The notes beneath the pieces were generated by a model. It was not told where the DNA came from, did no database searches, and worked only from the letters and a program-made list of their open reading frames with translations. From Plicaturopsis crispa FD-325 SS-3 (Eukaryota; Basidiomycota; Agaricomycetes; Amylocorticiales; Amylocorticiaceae), in assembly GCA_000827205.1 (NCBI GenBank), contig KN832585.1, forward strand, positions 1-64,000: DNA of 64,000 bases, in the 5' to 3' direction. Shown here one piece after another: positions 46,414 through 59,027 of this stretch. A program made the translations under genes and the position numbers. Each line of letters begins with the position of its first letter. The first letter of the stretch is position 1.

Positions 46414-47744
46414 ATGCACATCGATGAGTCGGTGAATCTGGCGGCCGTGCAATCTCTGCATTATTCTTTCGGTACGCTGCCCGACTTCACACCTTAAGCT
46501 TCATCGTTCGCAATCTAAACGTGGATGGTGGGACAGTCGGCGCCCTAGCATTGTTGACTTGGGACATATTTATCACCTTTGACGTTGAGGTTGAATGGAT
46601 ATGGCGGTGAGTATCCTGCTTTGGTGCTCTACGTACTCTCGCGCTCATGTCCGCTGCATGAAAGGATATCCAACCGCGCCGTCATCAAATGGGTCTTTCT
46701 GTTCATACGCTATTTTTCGCTGGCGTTCCTGATGTATGTCGCTCTGAACATCCCACCCCGAAAGATGCTCAGAGTCCTTGCCACGCAGCGCTATCAGAGT
46801 TATGGTATATCCGATCGAGGAGCATACTCCACAATCCGGGGAGATGTGCGCGCCAGCGTACAGCGCTGAATTTATAGCTCTTCGCGTGCTTCAAATGGCA
46901 GTAGAATATGTCCTTATGCTTCGAGGTACATCACATTCGTATCTGTGTTTCGGGGGTGGCACTCATTCATTAGCCAGCATATGTCATATATGAGCGCGAT
47001 ATCCGGATTGCCCTTGCACTTATAGCATTGGCCGCAATGGAGGTCACGGTCATAATCTACTGTCTCGCGACTAGCCTTCCGGAAGTGGAGATCAGTCCTA
47101 TATGCATGATCCTGCATGAGTCCTTCAGGGTGGTATATATCGGGTATGGCCGTCAGCTCTCCCGCATTCCTGATTTGTCTCATACGCGCGGTTGCAGTGT
47201 AGCAACAATGTTCTCGCAATTCGTTATTCTTGGTCTTTCTCTTTGGAAATATTCACAGGCTCTGCGACGGGGATGGGGGCGGGTCCCTCTCATGACCATC
47301 CTGATCAGGGATGGCGCGTTATCGTTTATTGCTATTACCGGTTCGCTTTGTCCCCTTTTTGTCCTCGAGGCATCAAGACAAGACTGACTTCATCAACGAC
47401 CATGAACAGGCATGTGTATTGTCATTACCGTCGTTTCTTTCACCGTTAACTATACAATATCTGCGGCTGTATGCGCGTACGTTGACTCTGTCCCGCCGTC
47501 TTATCTGCCGATACGCTGACGACGCGCCATTTATAGCTGGCTGTTTGCGATACTTGCCGTCGCGGGCTGCAGAGTAATCATTAATATTCAGGGCATACCT
47601 CGACCGGGCAACAATGTCGAGTTCACCACCGACGTCTTCGGGGATGACCCACTCTCCTCTTTCATCGCGTCAAACGCCACAGCCGTATCACCTCCCAGCG
47701 TGCTGACACATAGTATCGGCCTCGACCGCTCATCTATATCCTGA
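46414..47744 (+). CDS. DUF6533 multi-pass membrane protein
   Basis: Eight exons: 46414-46471, 46537-46606, 46665-46733, 46789-46925, 46978-47143, 47198-47340, 47410-47476 and 47537-47744, giving 305 residues. The N-terminal block GALALLTWDIFITFDVEVEW is the DUF6533 signature. Further membrane helices are WVFLFIRYFSLAFL, IALRVLQMAVEYVLML (then RAYVIYERD), IALALIALAAMEVTVIIYC and QFVILGLSLWKYSQA. RGWGRVPLMTILIRDGALSF is another typical block, followed by ITVVSFTVNYTISAAV and WLFAILAVAGCRVIINIQ. Seven helices and a short cytoplasmic tail agree with this basidiomycete-expanded family. No ligand or role is established; a receptor-like function is only a guess. The fourth exon's acceptor was chosen because it alone restores frame. 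Confidence 0.85.
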
Positions 47745-50214
47745 ACAGTCACGCCGATAGGCTACTTTATAGCCTAGAGTACCAAGCCTATCCTTTCGAC
47801 GTACTATATTTCTCGCCCTGCGCATCCTTGTGAGTGACGATACCTTATCTGCGGAGACGGCCCTTACTTACTGCGCCGGCTCCCCATGCATATGGTCAGC
47901 CTTGTCGTGCCCACAGGAACCACCTTAAGGGCTAGTCGCGTCATCGCGCCACAAGGCCAAGCAACGTCGAATTTTAATTTTCCAGCTTCATATCCGAGTG
48001 GGCCTCCATGCTATCTGTTCGTTACCAGCTCTATGTGTCAAGTGTGCCCTCGGTGCTTATCTTTGCGTCGTAGCAGTCCTGTACAAAATATTCGGTCTCA
48101 TTGCGCGTTGCCGAGAGTCAACTGTACATTAAATTTCATTGAGTCAATATATGTCCTTGTCTTTGTGAACTGCGCACTTGTCAGCTTAGCACAATTACTT
48201 GGTATATTATCCAGCTCCTGCGTAGGTCGCGTGAACCGCGGGGCTTACCATGATGCAACGCGCGCAACTGACCCCCGGCCCCGTATGCAGCTGGCGCTGC
48301 ATTTATGTACGTCCATCGATAAGAAATACTGGTACCGTCGATGATCCAACGGGATGTAACGGGATGCCGACTGACGAGTCTGACGACGAAGGTGTTGAAG
48401 ATGAAATGCGTATATTCCCCTATGCGACGGATGCAGTGAGGGACATACGAAAAGGGTGGCACCGAGACCGGAATGAAAGCCATCAACCCTACTCGGGCTG
48501 ATAATCAGGCGCTGCATGAAATGGATCGCGCCCTCCTCCTAAACCGGCCGGTAATCGACAATGATGCAGATGGCCGTCGGACGCAGAAAGAGGTGATCGA
48601 TGGGCGCAAGTGCTCGCAAATGGCAAGCGAAGAGAACGCCCGTCCGTGAGACAGCATATGGCATTGTCTTCGGGACCGGCAGGGAGCCGTGCGCAGTTCA
48701 TGCGTCAGGTTCGATGCCCGTATTCTGAGGGGAATGCCCATGTTCAGTCATCCAGGTCCAGCAGGGTGTCCCGTTCGGTGGGCCAGAATGATTCGACGAC
48801 CTAGAAGAATTTGCCGTGAGCCGTGGTTTATATCGCTACCATACCTACTCACTTGACGAGTCTACCGGCACGGGTGAACCTTCGCAGTCATTTCGTATGT
48901 GCTTCCTATCACTATCGGGAAGTATCAGATAACTGCCATGATCTCGAAGTGAGGAGTCACGGACACAACGTACCGTACTTTTTTTATTACCAGCAGCTAC
49001 GTACGGCTCTTGTCAGATCTGCGCCCGTCTCGCTGACGCCGCCACTTCCATAGCCTCAACCCGAACCGAAGAGCATGAAGATAGGTATGCGCAGGGACGA
49101 CTGGACGCATTTGAGTATATATGACGCTGGAGAAGAACGACAGCAAAAAAACACATTTACCATCCAAAAATTGCTGCGCTCACCATCGAGAGGGCATGCA
49201 CGGCCACCCAGGGAAATGACAGTCATGGTTTCCTGCCGTATCGGCTGAGCTACGAGGGACGATGTAGATCCATGTCAAGGTTTCGGCACAGTCGACGGTA
49301 GGCTGAAGCCTGAACGCGATGCCAGACGGGCACTGCACCTACAGCCCATGGATCCTGATTCTGGATCTTCGCGGCTAAGCACTACAGGTACGATATATTA
49401 GTCGATATGTCTGAAGAATGTGACCCTATTGAACCTACAGCGCCGGTGACCGTTTAATTCGCGCTTGACGGCGCAGGCTCATTGTTTCTCAGAGAAACAA
49501 TGAAGCTCAGAAGGCACGTACACCCGAGGGTCCGCAGGAAGATCGTGACACCAGGGCACGGGTGCCCGTGGAATCTGGCAGCCGGACGACGGTGTCCGCA
49601 CCAGTGACTACTCGTGGAAGGTTTTACACGAGGTTGGCTGACCCGAGTCTTTACCTCGCGAGCCCGGGCTGCGGTAGATGGCTCGATAGCCGCCGGTATG
49701 CAGGCCTAGATACATAAGACCTTGGGTCGCATGCAACTGTGGGGGATGATTGGGGACCTGCAGCCCATTCACTGCGCATCTCGACCTGTATATATATTCT
49801 CGGTCAGTGCGCGAATCCGACCAGGAAAATGTCGGAACTCATTTAGTGCACTCGGGCATCCTGTGGTCCCGAAGTCGAGCCTTCCCATCCAGAAGTCATT
49901 TCTGGGGAAGCGAATCTCGTACGAAAGCAAGTAGGAGGAACTATGTACGACTAGCTCGTTTACACGAAGTCCGCACGTCCACGTCGATAACTTGGTGCTA
50001 CAGATTCTGCGCTATTCTGCGGCGATGTCGATAAGCATTGTCAATGGTAAACGGCTCGCACTGATTCTAAACCTTGCAGACCTTTAAGTCGATTGATTGC
50101 ATACCCGTTACTGTCAAAGCAGAGACCAACAGTGCGCATTTTGGGAGCGGTAGAAAGTACAAATCCATGCCGCCTTTGACGTTGTAACGTTGGCCGGTCA
50201 GTTGGCGTGAAATA
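47745..50214. other. Intergenic region, no supportable gene
   Basis: 2.5 kb downstream of the DUF6533 gene. A plus frame at 48361-48501 (GMPTDESDDEGVEDEM, then GWHRDRNESHQ) has coding-like composition but no start, splice context or homology I can name. The rest is frame-poor. Confidence 0.4.
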
Positions 50215-50490
50215 CTGTACGAAAACGACCATAACTTCGTCACACGTCCACCGTGACGACGAAGCGAAGCTATTTTGTAGGACAGTCACGCCAAATTTTG
50301 CCCCGGCGAAGCAAATTTGTGACACTTTCGTTGCGAAAAATCAAAATTTTCCGCCAGAAATTACCAAATTTGTTAGGGAACGAAGCTATCTGTAGCTTCG
50401 TCACAGGTCACTGAGGACCATGAAGCTGCGAAGCTAACCATGACATGGGTCACACGAAATCGGCGCGAAGTTAAGGTCGTTTTCGTACAG
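50215..50490 (+). mobile_element. Tc1/mariner-type MITE
   Basis: A 276-bp element with terminal inverted repeats. The left end begins CTGTACGAAAACGACC followed by ATAACTTCG; the right end is the reverse complement with one mismatch (CGAAGTTAAGGTCGTTTTCGTACAG). It is flanked by TA on both sides (50213-50214 and 50491-50492), the target site of Tc1/mariner elements. There is no transposase frame. The interior repeats the word GAAGCTA several times and contains small hairpins. It sits in intergenic DNA about 350 bp before the gene at 50846. The near-perfect ends suggest fairly recent activity of a partner transposase elsewhere. Confidence 0.85.
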
Positions 50491-50772
50491 TATTCGCGAA
50501 ATAAAGCATAGGACAAATCACGCTAGCCACGTGGATGGTGTACGCGACGTCGCGACCGTCTTTCATTGTCTGCCTTTTCAAGCGAACGTGTGGACAACAT
50601 GAAAGTAGAAATTTAGGATACATTTAAATACTGTAAGATATAATACGGAGACTTGAAACCCGAAGTTGATAGTCTTGTCAACTGAGACAAAGACAACGGT
50701 GAAGCCAAAGCTCCCATCCCGTGCGCGCGCGTGCGATTCGGGCCACCACTTCATTGTTCGCCGATCCAAGGG

Positions 50773-50780
50773 TATATAAT
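50773..50780 (+). promoter_or_regulatory. TATA box of the 50.8-kb gene
   Basis: TATATAAT in GGTATATAATTGGG lies about 70 bp before the start codon, followed by a pyrimidine-rich leader (CTTCACCTTTCCCTTC). Spacing and leader fit a fungal core promoter. Confidence 0.6.
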
Positions 50781-50845
50781 TGGGACTCCAGCAGCATCTC
50801 TTCGTCTTGACTTCACCTTTCCCTTCATTCAACTGTCGATTTCGT

Positions 50846-52004
50846 ATGGATCCACCTACAAGCTCGCAGCTTATCTTCGACGGCACGGCAGGTCGGACGA
50901 TATACAGAGCCACCCGCCTCCCCGACATCCGAGTGGAGAGGCCACGTCAGTCTAAAAAGGGCCAACCTAAGTGCGTATCTGTTCAAGCGTACCGTCACTT
51001 TCGCTAATGAGTGGCGGCAACGCGTATTTTCATTTTGAAGGACGCCCAAACCGACAGGGGAACGACACCAGATGAAGCGGGACGCGCAGAACGAAAACGC
51101 CAGGAATCAGAACGTCGATTCGCCCGTTCAACCTCGCACTCGGCTCCACAAGGGCAGTAGGACGGTCATGGACGCGACTCTCGATGGCGCATCGGATCTC
51201 CAACGAATTCGCCAAGTGCTGGAAGGAGACCCTTTCATTGTGAAGGTGGGGTCGCATAACGCTGAGTGCGCGTGTGGCATGTCCATCCCCCTCAATCGCA
51301 AGGAGACGCACAGGATCCTGCAGCTCTGGACGTCGCATCTACAGGCAGAACACGAGATCGACCAAGAATATCCACAAGAGGGTCGGCAGAACGTCCAGCT
51401 CGAGGAACCCGAGAGCGGTGGAGCTCCGAGGGGGAGCAAGAACAATAGCAAGAAAGAAGAACGTCCGAGGCGCAGAGCAGGAAATTCCGGAAACGCGGGT
51501 GGGCCGCCGGGCGAGAACGCAAACGGCCGAGCACGCTACCCAGAGAAAATTCACGATCGGCTGAAATCCACCCAGAAGGAGCAGTCTGAGCAGCTGGACA
51601 ACACGTCTGACCACGCGTACCCGACTGGTAAATTGCCGCACGGGATCATCGTCGTTGTCGACAACGTCGTCCAAAAGCAAGGCGCTGAGGCCACTCCCGG
51701 TGGCGGTGCCGCACCCGAGAACAAGTTATCCGACGAGATACGCGCAGTACTGGCAGCCAGGGCTAGGGGGCATCGGTCTGATGCGGGGAACGTGCGACCC
51801 ATTCAGCCACCCGGCAAGGAACGAGGACCAGGGTCGACTCTTCCCACCCATGCCGGCGCTGCTAATCGTAGCGCCCTGACCGATAGGGATGACAATGGCG
51901 TGGAATGGCATCTCGACGAGGAGGACGGCTGTTGGTCGATCACGAAACATTCAAACGGAGGTCGACTACCAGTCTCCTGCGAGCGGTCCAAAGCTCGGGT
52001 CTAA
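50846..52004 (+). CDS. Orphan protein with Cys/His motif and charged tail
   Basis: Two exons, 50846-50970 and 51041-52004, give 362 residues. The start follows a good TATA box and leader. Around residues 95-140 is the only conserved-looking block: DPFIVKVGSHNAECACGMSI, then LNRKETHRILQLWTSHLQAE. It holds a C-x-C pair and downstream His residues in a pattern common to agaricomycete-specific proteins and possibly metal-binding. The remainder is Gly/Arg/Lys/Glu-rich and probably disordered. The last 30 residues (NGVEWHLDEEDGCWSITKHS) look folded. No function can be assigned. It converges with transcription factor B. Confidence 0.75.
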
Positions 52005-52994
52005 GATATGGGGAACACCGACGTTGTGGCGAAATTGTATTGTACGAAAATTTGTCAAGTAGTTAGCGCTGATACACGATAAAAGAGTATAAACACGCAC
52101 ATTGTACCCAGTCACCGAAAGCAGCTATTCATCAAAGCCATACATGTCTGCATCATCGTCCTCAGAGAGCGCTGAATGGATAAGCCCCGGTTAGGTGAGA
52201 TCTATGCGTCGCGTGAGCGAGCCACGCTCACTCCTAGATGACGCGCTAGGAAAGTTGACGTCTTCAAGTCGTAAGTACTGAGCAGGAGTAGCATACGTAG
52301 ACGGCACACATGCATACCGTGACAGGTATGTAGTTGCTCCAAACAGTAGACCGGGTCCCACTCCCTGTGGGATCCCCAAGGGAGTACCGAAATGTGCTTG
52401 CATGTCGTGCAGTCCGAGTCAGCATGCATAGACTCGACATAGTAGTACTCAACGCAAACTTGTGAGCCGGCGCTCGCCGCTCATGCCCACCGATCTTGCT
52501 CTCCGTTTGGCTGTAGTCCAGATGAAACCCCGGGGCTGAATTTTGATGTCCTAGATCGATGTATGGTGGGACCCTGCAGCAAAGCAGCCCAAGCTAGCGA
52601 CTCGGAGCTGCGACGACGAAGGTCAGATGAATATTGTTCAATAAACCCGGAGAAACGGCCAGCAGATAGAATGACATGTTAGACATGAGTATCTTGAAAC
52701 TGGCAAGGCGGAATGGACGTACGGAGCAAAGATCGTGTAGAGCCTCGCAGGTATCCGAGATCGCGTGGCTTGAACGTTCAGCGCTAAGTCCGTAACAAGT
52801 CCGATGACCCTGACGCGAATTTTAGTGCTCAACATTGCCTGCACCGCGACCAAGCACTCTCCGAAGAGTCGAGTCCGCACATGCATTACAAGTATCTATA
52901 TGTACTTACTTACAAATTATTTATTTATTGGTACAGAGAGCAACCGAACGCCCAGTCCGATAGCACCACGTATTCCAACCATAAACGCCAGCCT
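52005..52994. other. Convergent intergenic region
   Basis: Between the 3' ends of the orphan gene and transcription factor B. AT-rich words near 52870-52930 (TATTTATTTATTGG) may serve 3' processing. I see no gene. Confidence 0.5.
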
Positions 52995-55900
52995 TCACCC
53001 AGATCTATACCTGTAATCCGTATCAGGGTGCTGGGCGACACTAGGATGCTGATTAGCGTCATCCAGAACCCCCGAGTCCTGCATGAAACTTGCCCAGCGC
53101 TGATCAAGCCGTGAATCACGCGATACTAGCCCAAGGTCCGCAAGTTCTGGCGGGGGCAGCGCCTGCGAAAGCTGCATGTCACGGAACGCGGGAGTCGAGC
53201 CGTACACGGGTTCGTGGTGCTGATGTCGCGTATGGGACTGGTGGTATGAGTGAGGCTGGTGCTGAAGGGGGTACGGGTCGGAAGGGGGAGTGTAGTAATG
53301 CGACTGGTTCATCTCGGACCATCCGTACGCCGCAGGATTGGCGACCGATGCGTGCTCGGAGTGGTGATGATACGACGAGGACGAAGACGAAGCATACTGC
53401 GAAGACGGGATTGAATGGTGCTGGGCATGGGGATGTATGTAGTCGGTTTGCAGATGATGTTGGTGATGCTGCTGCGGTTCTGTCCACGGACCGGCTATTT
53501 CGACGGACGAGGACGAGGCAGAGTGTGGTTCAGCGACAAATGACCGTGCGTAAGACTCTTGCTGCTTTCCGTGGTATGTGGTGGGAGCAGGCGCGTCCGC
53601 AGGAAGGGACGGTGACGGCGTAAAGCTCCTCGGAGGGAAAGGTGTGCTGACCACAGAGATCAAGCGAGTGCGTCCGGCAAATATGGCGAGTTCATCCTCC
53701 TGATCATCGTCTTCGTGCTTAATGCTCCAGAGTTGCCCATCGAGCCCAGGCGCAGAGGTAGCGCCTTCGTTTGCTGCCGTGCTGAGCGCGAGGTGGGCCT
53801 TTTCGCTGAGACGGGTCAAGATCGGCTATCCGCCCGAGACACGATGAGTGCAGCACGATACACGCGAGTCAGTGCAAGAGCACGTACCAGTGCCTTCGCA
53901 GCTCTCCGGCTATGTATCGACGCCTTTGAGAAGAGTACGCAAGCTCTCTCTAGCTCCGTCATAGCGCTTGACGCGAGTGGGCTCTTTGGGCCTCGAGTGA
54001 CGACTGTCCCGAAGACGATCCCCGCAGAGAACGCAAAGGTCCACATCGGCCAAAAGCGTGCGGCGATAGCGGGCTCGAGAGCAAAGACCTCGGAGACGCA
54101 TCTTAAGATCGTTGTCGAGGCACGGTACGCAGCGAGAAAGGACGGGGCATATGTGCTTCGCAGTGGGTTTGCAGGATGCTCGATGATAGCTTGCGCGAAA
54201 AACGAGCGGTGGACGTATAATAAAACTGTTGGACTTGAGCATCTAGAATCGTGTTATAACCGCATGTACTCACGGACTTCCCGCGAGTGGCTCATCACCC
54301 AATATTGCATATCATCGGCGAGGGTCATAGGGTCCTCCCTTATAACACTCATTCCCGTAGGCTTTCCTTCGGAACCTGCACCGCTAGCGCTGGCTCTCCG
54401 TGCCGCCTCCTCTGGAATATGGAACTCACGGACTTTCTTATCCACCTCCATGATCGTGGCATAGGTTGGCGCTTCAGCAGTGAGCGTACGGGCGGCAACC
54501 TCGGTGACACACTCTGCGGCAAAGCGAAACGCCCAGGGCCCATCTGCTCGTCAAAGCCATGAGGACCATGTGTGCATGCGCGAAGAAGTAAGAGAACGTA
54601 CACCCGGAGTTGTTATCCATAGGACGCTGTGGACTCCCGCTATCGTCACCTTCCAGAGTAGGGTAACAGCAGTCGACATATGCGAGGGAGAATGCTGGAG
54701 GTCGGCCAGTGTTCAAGCTCTGCAGCGAGCATACGATCAGCATCCAGCTTCACGGCGAGCCAAGGGGGACTTACATGCCATGCGTCGGCGAGGAAGAGAT
54801 TCCAGAAGATAGCACGCCGACGCTGGACCATACGAGCTGAGAGGCCCCAGCGGGCACTGTCCCGGTCTGTCGCAATGTGAAGTCAGTGTTGCTCGGAGAA
54901 TCACCGCTACAGTTACTCACGCAGGCCGATCTGTAGCCGTGTAAGGTGGCCGATAGTCAGCCAGCGCACGCCGAGAACCAGCACATACAACGCACCGTCT
55001 GACTCAGATGTGCCGCCAACGTGACTAGGCTCCAGGTGATCTCCAGGCTCTCGTCGCCATCTGGCCCCCCGATCTCTCCGCTGATAGAGTAATACATGCT
55101 GAGGAGATGTAGGGATTGTATGGTGCTGATGCTCGGCCCCTCCAAAACGGGCTGTAGACCGATGGCGGCACGAGTGAGCTGGTGAAAGTGTTCGGCCTCT
55201 GCCACAGCGGGATCCTTCGACATGTCGAACAGCGCACCAAGGGCAAACACGATGAAGAGAAGGGCGAGATCGTGGGGCCCCGAATACTCGACATCGTCAC
55301 CATCTGGCGGAGATCGATGGTAGAACGCTGGCAGCATCTCGCCGCATAGCTGTAGCCGCCCGATACCAGGGAAGAACCAGGCGGCATTTTCGAGAAAATT
55401 TTCGACGAGTGTGACGGCGCGATCATGCGGTGGGAGATGTGCGCGAATAACGGTGTAGACGTCTGCGGTTGGACCCACTGGGGTGAAAGGGAAAGAACGA
55501 GAGAAATACGAGAACTCGGAGGGTAGAGAGAGAGGCGGCGATTTGGATTCCCGGGCAGAGGACGAGGCTGAAGGCGATGGATGAGAGCTTGAAGTGCCCT
55601 TGCCAAGCAACAGGCTCTGGGAAGAGATCGTCAGCGTACGAAACCGTATGCCAACCATGTGGCCCACTGCAAGACAAAATATGCATAGACGAATTGAACG
55701 GCCCGAAAAATCGGGCAGATTTTGGGATGGCGGTATAGAGTTGGACGAAAAAGACTAACCTCTGAGCCTCCAGTGGGACCAAAAAATTGTGTGATGCCAT
55801 GCTCGGATATCGACAGCGTGCCAAACGCATCTATTGCCTGATGCACGTTGGAGGTTGATGGATCTTCCTCGAATACATCCTCGTCATCGTCATGCGCGTT

Positions 55901-56428
55901 CACGCTGAGCAGCTCGTCTCGCAACAGTGGGTGCGGGTCCTCCGAATGTTTTGCTTGAAGGGATCCAAGAGCATCTTCGAGCAGCCGGATGCGATCATTC
56001 ATGCGCGCAATCCGACGATGCAGATGCTCCGTCGCGGCCAGCACAAAGCGAGTCCCTTGGCCTGTCGCAAGGCTTCCGTTCGGACAGATAGTCGCGCATC
56101 CACGGCGAATACAGCTCTGGCAAGGAATCTACGAGATGTTCAAGAAGCGTGCAATGAGTTCCTCAGCTCCGCAACTCTATGAATGAGAATAGCACAGACC
56201 GTCTTGTCACACTTAATTTTTAGGCGTCTATGGGGGGCGATGTCAGTCCGCTGTCCGCACTCGCAAGGAAATGCGACAATCGCACCTGCATTCAGCGCAG
56301 GAGATTTCGCCCCTGTTCCGTTTCAATTCGATTTCGCGCGCGTGGCCACCATCAAAACGGAGCGCGTCCTCGAGCTCCTTTCGACTGGCGCGCCTCTTGA
56401 GTTTTGACTGGGATGGCTCGACGGGCAT
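52995..56428 (-). CDS. Zn2Cys6 fungal transcription factor B
   Basis: Ten exons: 56428-56286, 56227-56200, 56128-55760, 55616-54996, 54930-54921, 54866-54775, 54719-54602, 54546-54274, 54225-53888 and 53825-52995, sum 2823 nt, 940 residues. The Zn cluster is CAECRRLKIKC, DKTIPCQSC, IRRGCATIC (same spacing as factor A) with PNGSLATGQGTR after it, then a coiled coil (EHLHRRIARMNDRIRLLEDA). The fungal_trans region contains IGLHRDSARWGLSARMVQRR, RAIFWNLFLADAWHSLNTGR and VHRSFFAQAIIEHPANPLRS. The tail is rich in His, Ser and Gln, with SFMQDSGVLDD near the end matching factor A. A 10-nt exon encodes IGL plus one base of His, as in factor A. It lies next to the NRPS-like gene on the same strand and may regulate it. 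Confidence 0.9.
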
Positions 56429-59027
56429 TTCTGCGACGTCGATGGTGAACTAGGAAGGAGCTGAATTCGTACAAACGTATATTTGAGTCAAGAAGAAAGG
56501 TCGGTGTGATGAAAGGGCCAAAAGGGGCCAAGGCGATTCGAAGGCGCGGTCTGTGACTTGTCGCACACACGTGGACTTTCTGACAAACTTCCTAGAAGAA
56601 TCGTATGTCGCAAAACTCTCGCAACGCCGCTCCAACTTGGTATCCCGTTTTAGAGGTGTCGATGCGTATCGGAGCTTTCGTTCTCGGGCAGATTATGCCG
56701 ACACGTTATCGGGTCCCACTGCGTACAATATAGTCAGTCAGTCGGTCAGTCGGTCAGTCACATAGTACTGAGCTGATACGGAGCTGAGCAGCCGCTCCCC
56801 CTCCTCCGATTGTGCTGGAACGCCCGAGAGAAGCAAAGGCGAATCGGAAGACATCGGTGTAGATCAGGAAGAGCACGCATGATCTTGAATCTCGCCAGTC
56901 TGCGGGGTCGCACGATTGTCCATGCCTCACAGGCGACGGTGTACATAACAACCACAAGTCGCGAGCGTACAAGTTCTGTACCGATGCCTGTCAACCGTAA
57001 CGTCTAAACGTCGTCTTCGGGACTATCAGTCCTGGATATGGATCATGTTCAAAATCAGCGTCGGGCCAGATATCCGTAAGCCGCGGGACTAATAAAACTC
57101 AATCACTTTGTTTACTCTCACGTAGAGGCTTGCTTCCATCACGGCAACGCGTCGTATTGGAAATACAGAAAGGCTGGGTCCGTAAAATCATCTCGTCGAG
57201 GTGCCGCGTACTTGTCTAGCTGCGTGTCTGATCACGAAAGTCGAGGTTAGATCATTATTTAGTTATTCTGAAGACAAGAGTTCGAAGCAATCACAGAACC
57301 TCGCTAGCCACTAGCGCCGTTGTGTAGCGCCGTCGTGAAGAAAGAAAGAACGAGAAAGAATTGGTCGCTGCGGAACGATGAAGACCCTGACACCACACGA
57401 CGACGACTAAGTGCTTACCGACGGTGTCGCGTCTCCGTCATGGAATCCATGGCAATCCATGGTTACAGCGGCGACTCGTATCGGTCTGGTGTACACTGCG
57501 CCGGTGCTATGACGAGCGCTCACTGCTCTTCCCAACGCGGCTAGATGGCTGGATCTGACGGCTAGGGCCTTAGCGCCGTAGGGAAACCTGAGCAACTGTG
57601 GATCAGTGAGAGCGCGTATCCTGTTTACACAGACGTACCGTGCTCTTGCTCGAGCCCTAACATATTTTTGAGCGGTGCAAAATTTTAGTGAACGGTCTAC
57701 GAGGATGGCGATTTCCTGATAGCTCGGTAACGGCCGTGGAACCCGCACCTGGAAGGCGTGGCGACGAGCTGCAGCTGCATCTAACTCTATCACAAAAATA
57801 CATAAGTAAGCCAGAGCGCATGCTCCCTGCGAAGCTCGCCGTGGAAAATTGCTGACTTACTGCTATTGTTGTGGAGCACGAAACATAGCGGACCTTGGCC
57901 TTGGGTAATTCATGGACACTTGGGCCGCGGCCTATGACCAGCAACCTTGGCAGGCAACCTCGGGCCTCAGGTGCTCAGCTGAGGATCCGGGGGCGATAGC
58001 GGAAAAAATATCGATATGGGCTTGCATTCAAGCCCCGCTGTATGAAGCGTTGCTCATATCTGAGAATATGTCTCGGTGAGAGAGTCACGCGCCCGAATGA
58101 AAGGGGTCGGAACACTCACTATCGCCGTGTGGCGTGAATCTTCGAATGCCTGCCGCCGTGAGGAGGCGAGAGTCGAGGCCGCGAGACGAACGCTAATTAT
58201 GGGGACCTGCGCAGTGCACATCAATGAGTAATTGTTGCGGCGACCTTCATGATAGGCGCACCCACCGTGGAAGGAAGAGAGGCGTCACAGTGCGTAATTA
58301 TAGAGACGCTCGTACTTATAAACGAGGATGATCATCGTGCAGCTGCCAGCTGCACATATGGATCTATTTCAAATGGTCAAAATTAAAGACAAGGAAGGTG
58401 GCCAGCCTAGCTGTGCTAATTTCGTGCAGGTCGTCAGACAATAGCGGGCGTTTGGCGGGCATGAACGCAGTTTCTCTTCGCCGTGCTTGACGGAGCCGCG
58501 GCCGTGAGTGAATGCACGGTAAGTATCCCTCCTCAGGCCTCAGATCCGGACTGACCCGCACAAACCCGTAGTCTCGGGAAGGCCAGAAGAGTATCGACGT
58601 CGAGGCTTGCAACCAGAGACCACACGTGGCGTGCTTCTTGATCACAAAGCATCATTGTACGCCTGGAAGAACGTCGACGACATGCGGGACGTCTTCAAGA
58701 AGTGTCATCGGAGCCAACAAGGGAGAACACATTAATTAGAACGCCCGAAAGTACTTAGCGGTTGCAAATCCACTCACTTGGCTTGTCCCGACCAAAAATC
58801 GATTCAACACTCGGTAGAAATTCGTCAACAGCACGACGACAGGTGCGCCATCATTTGCCGTAGTATCTCAGTTGATATCTTGGTAACCGTACGTCAGTAA
58901 GTGGGAAGTCCCATTATTCAATCATGAGTGCAACTCGTGCGGACCTGCAGGAAAGTAGAGACAGGCAACTGGAGCGAGTACAGTCAATGGATTTCAACGT
59001 TCGGGATGCACATGCGCGTACAACAGG
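56429..59027. other. Intergenic region between factor B and the NRPS-like gene
   Basis: About 2.6 kb. A short GTCAGTCG microsatellite (CAGTCAGTCGGTCAGTCGGT) lies at about 56734-56760. Minus-strand frames at 57407-57944 and 58364-58645 show no family features. The promoter of factor B should lie just right of 56428. Confidence 0.45.

Noticed and set aside
58364-58645. Minus-strand frame between factor B and the NRPS-like gene
   Set aside because: Short, isolated and without recognisable domain; could be a remnant but not supportable.
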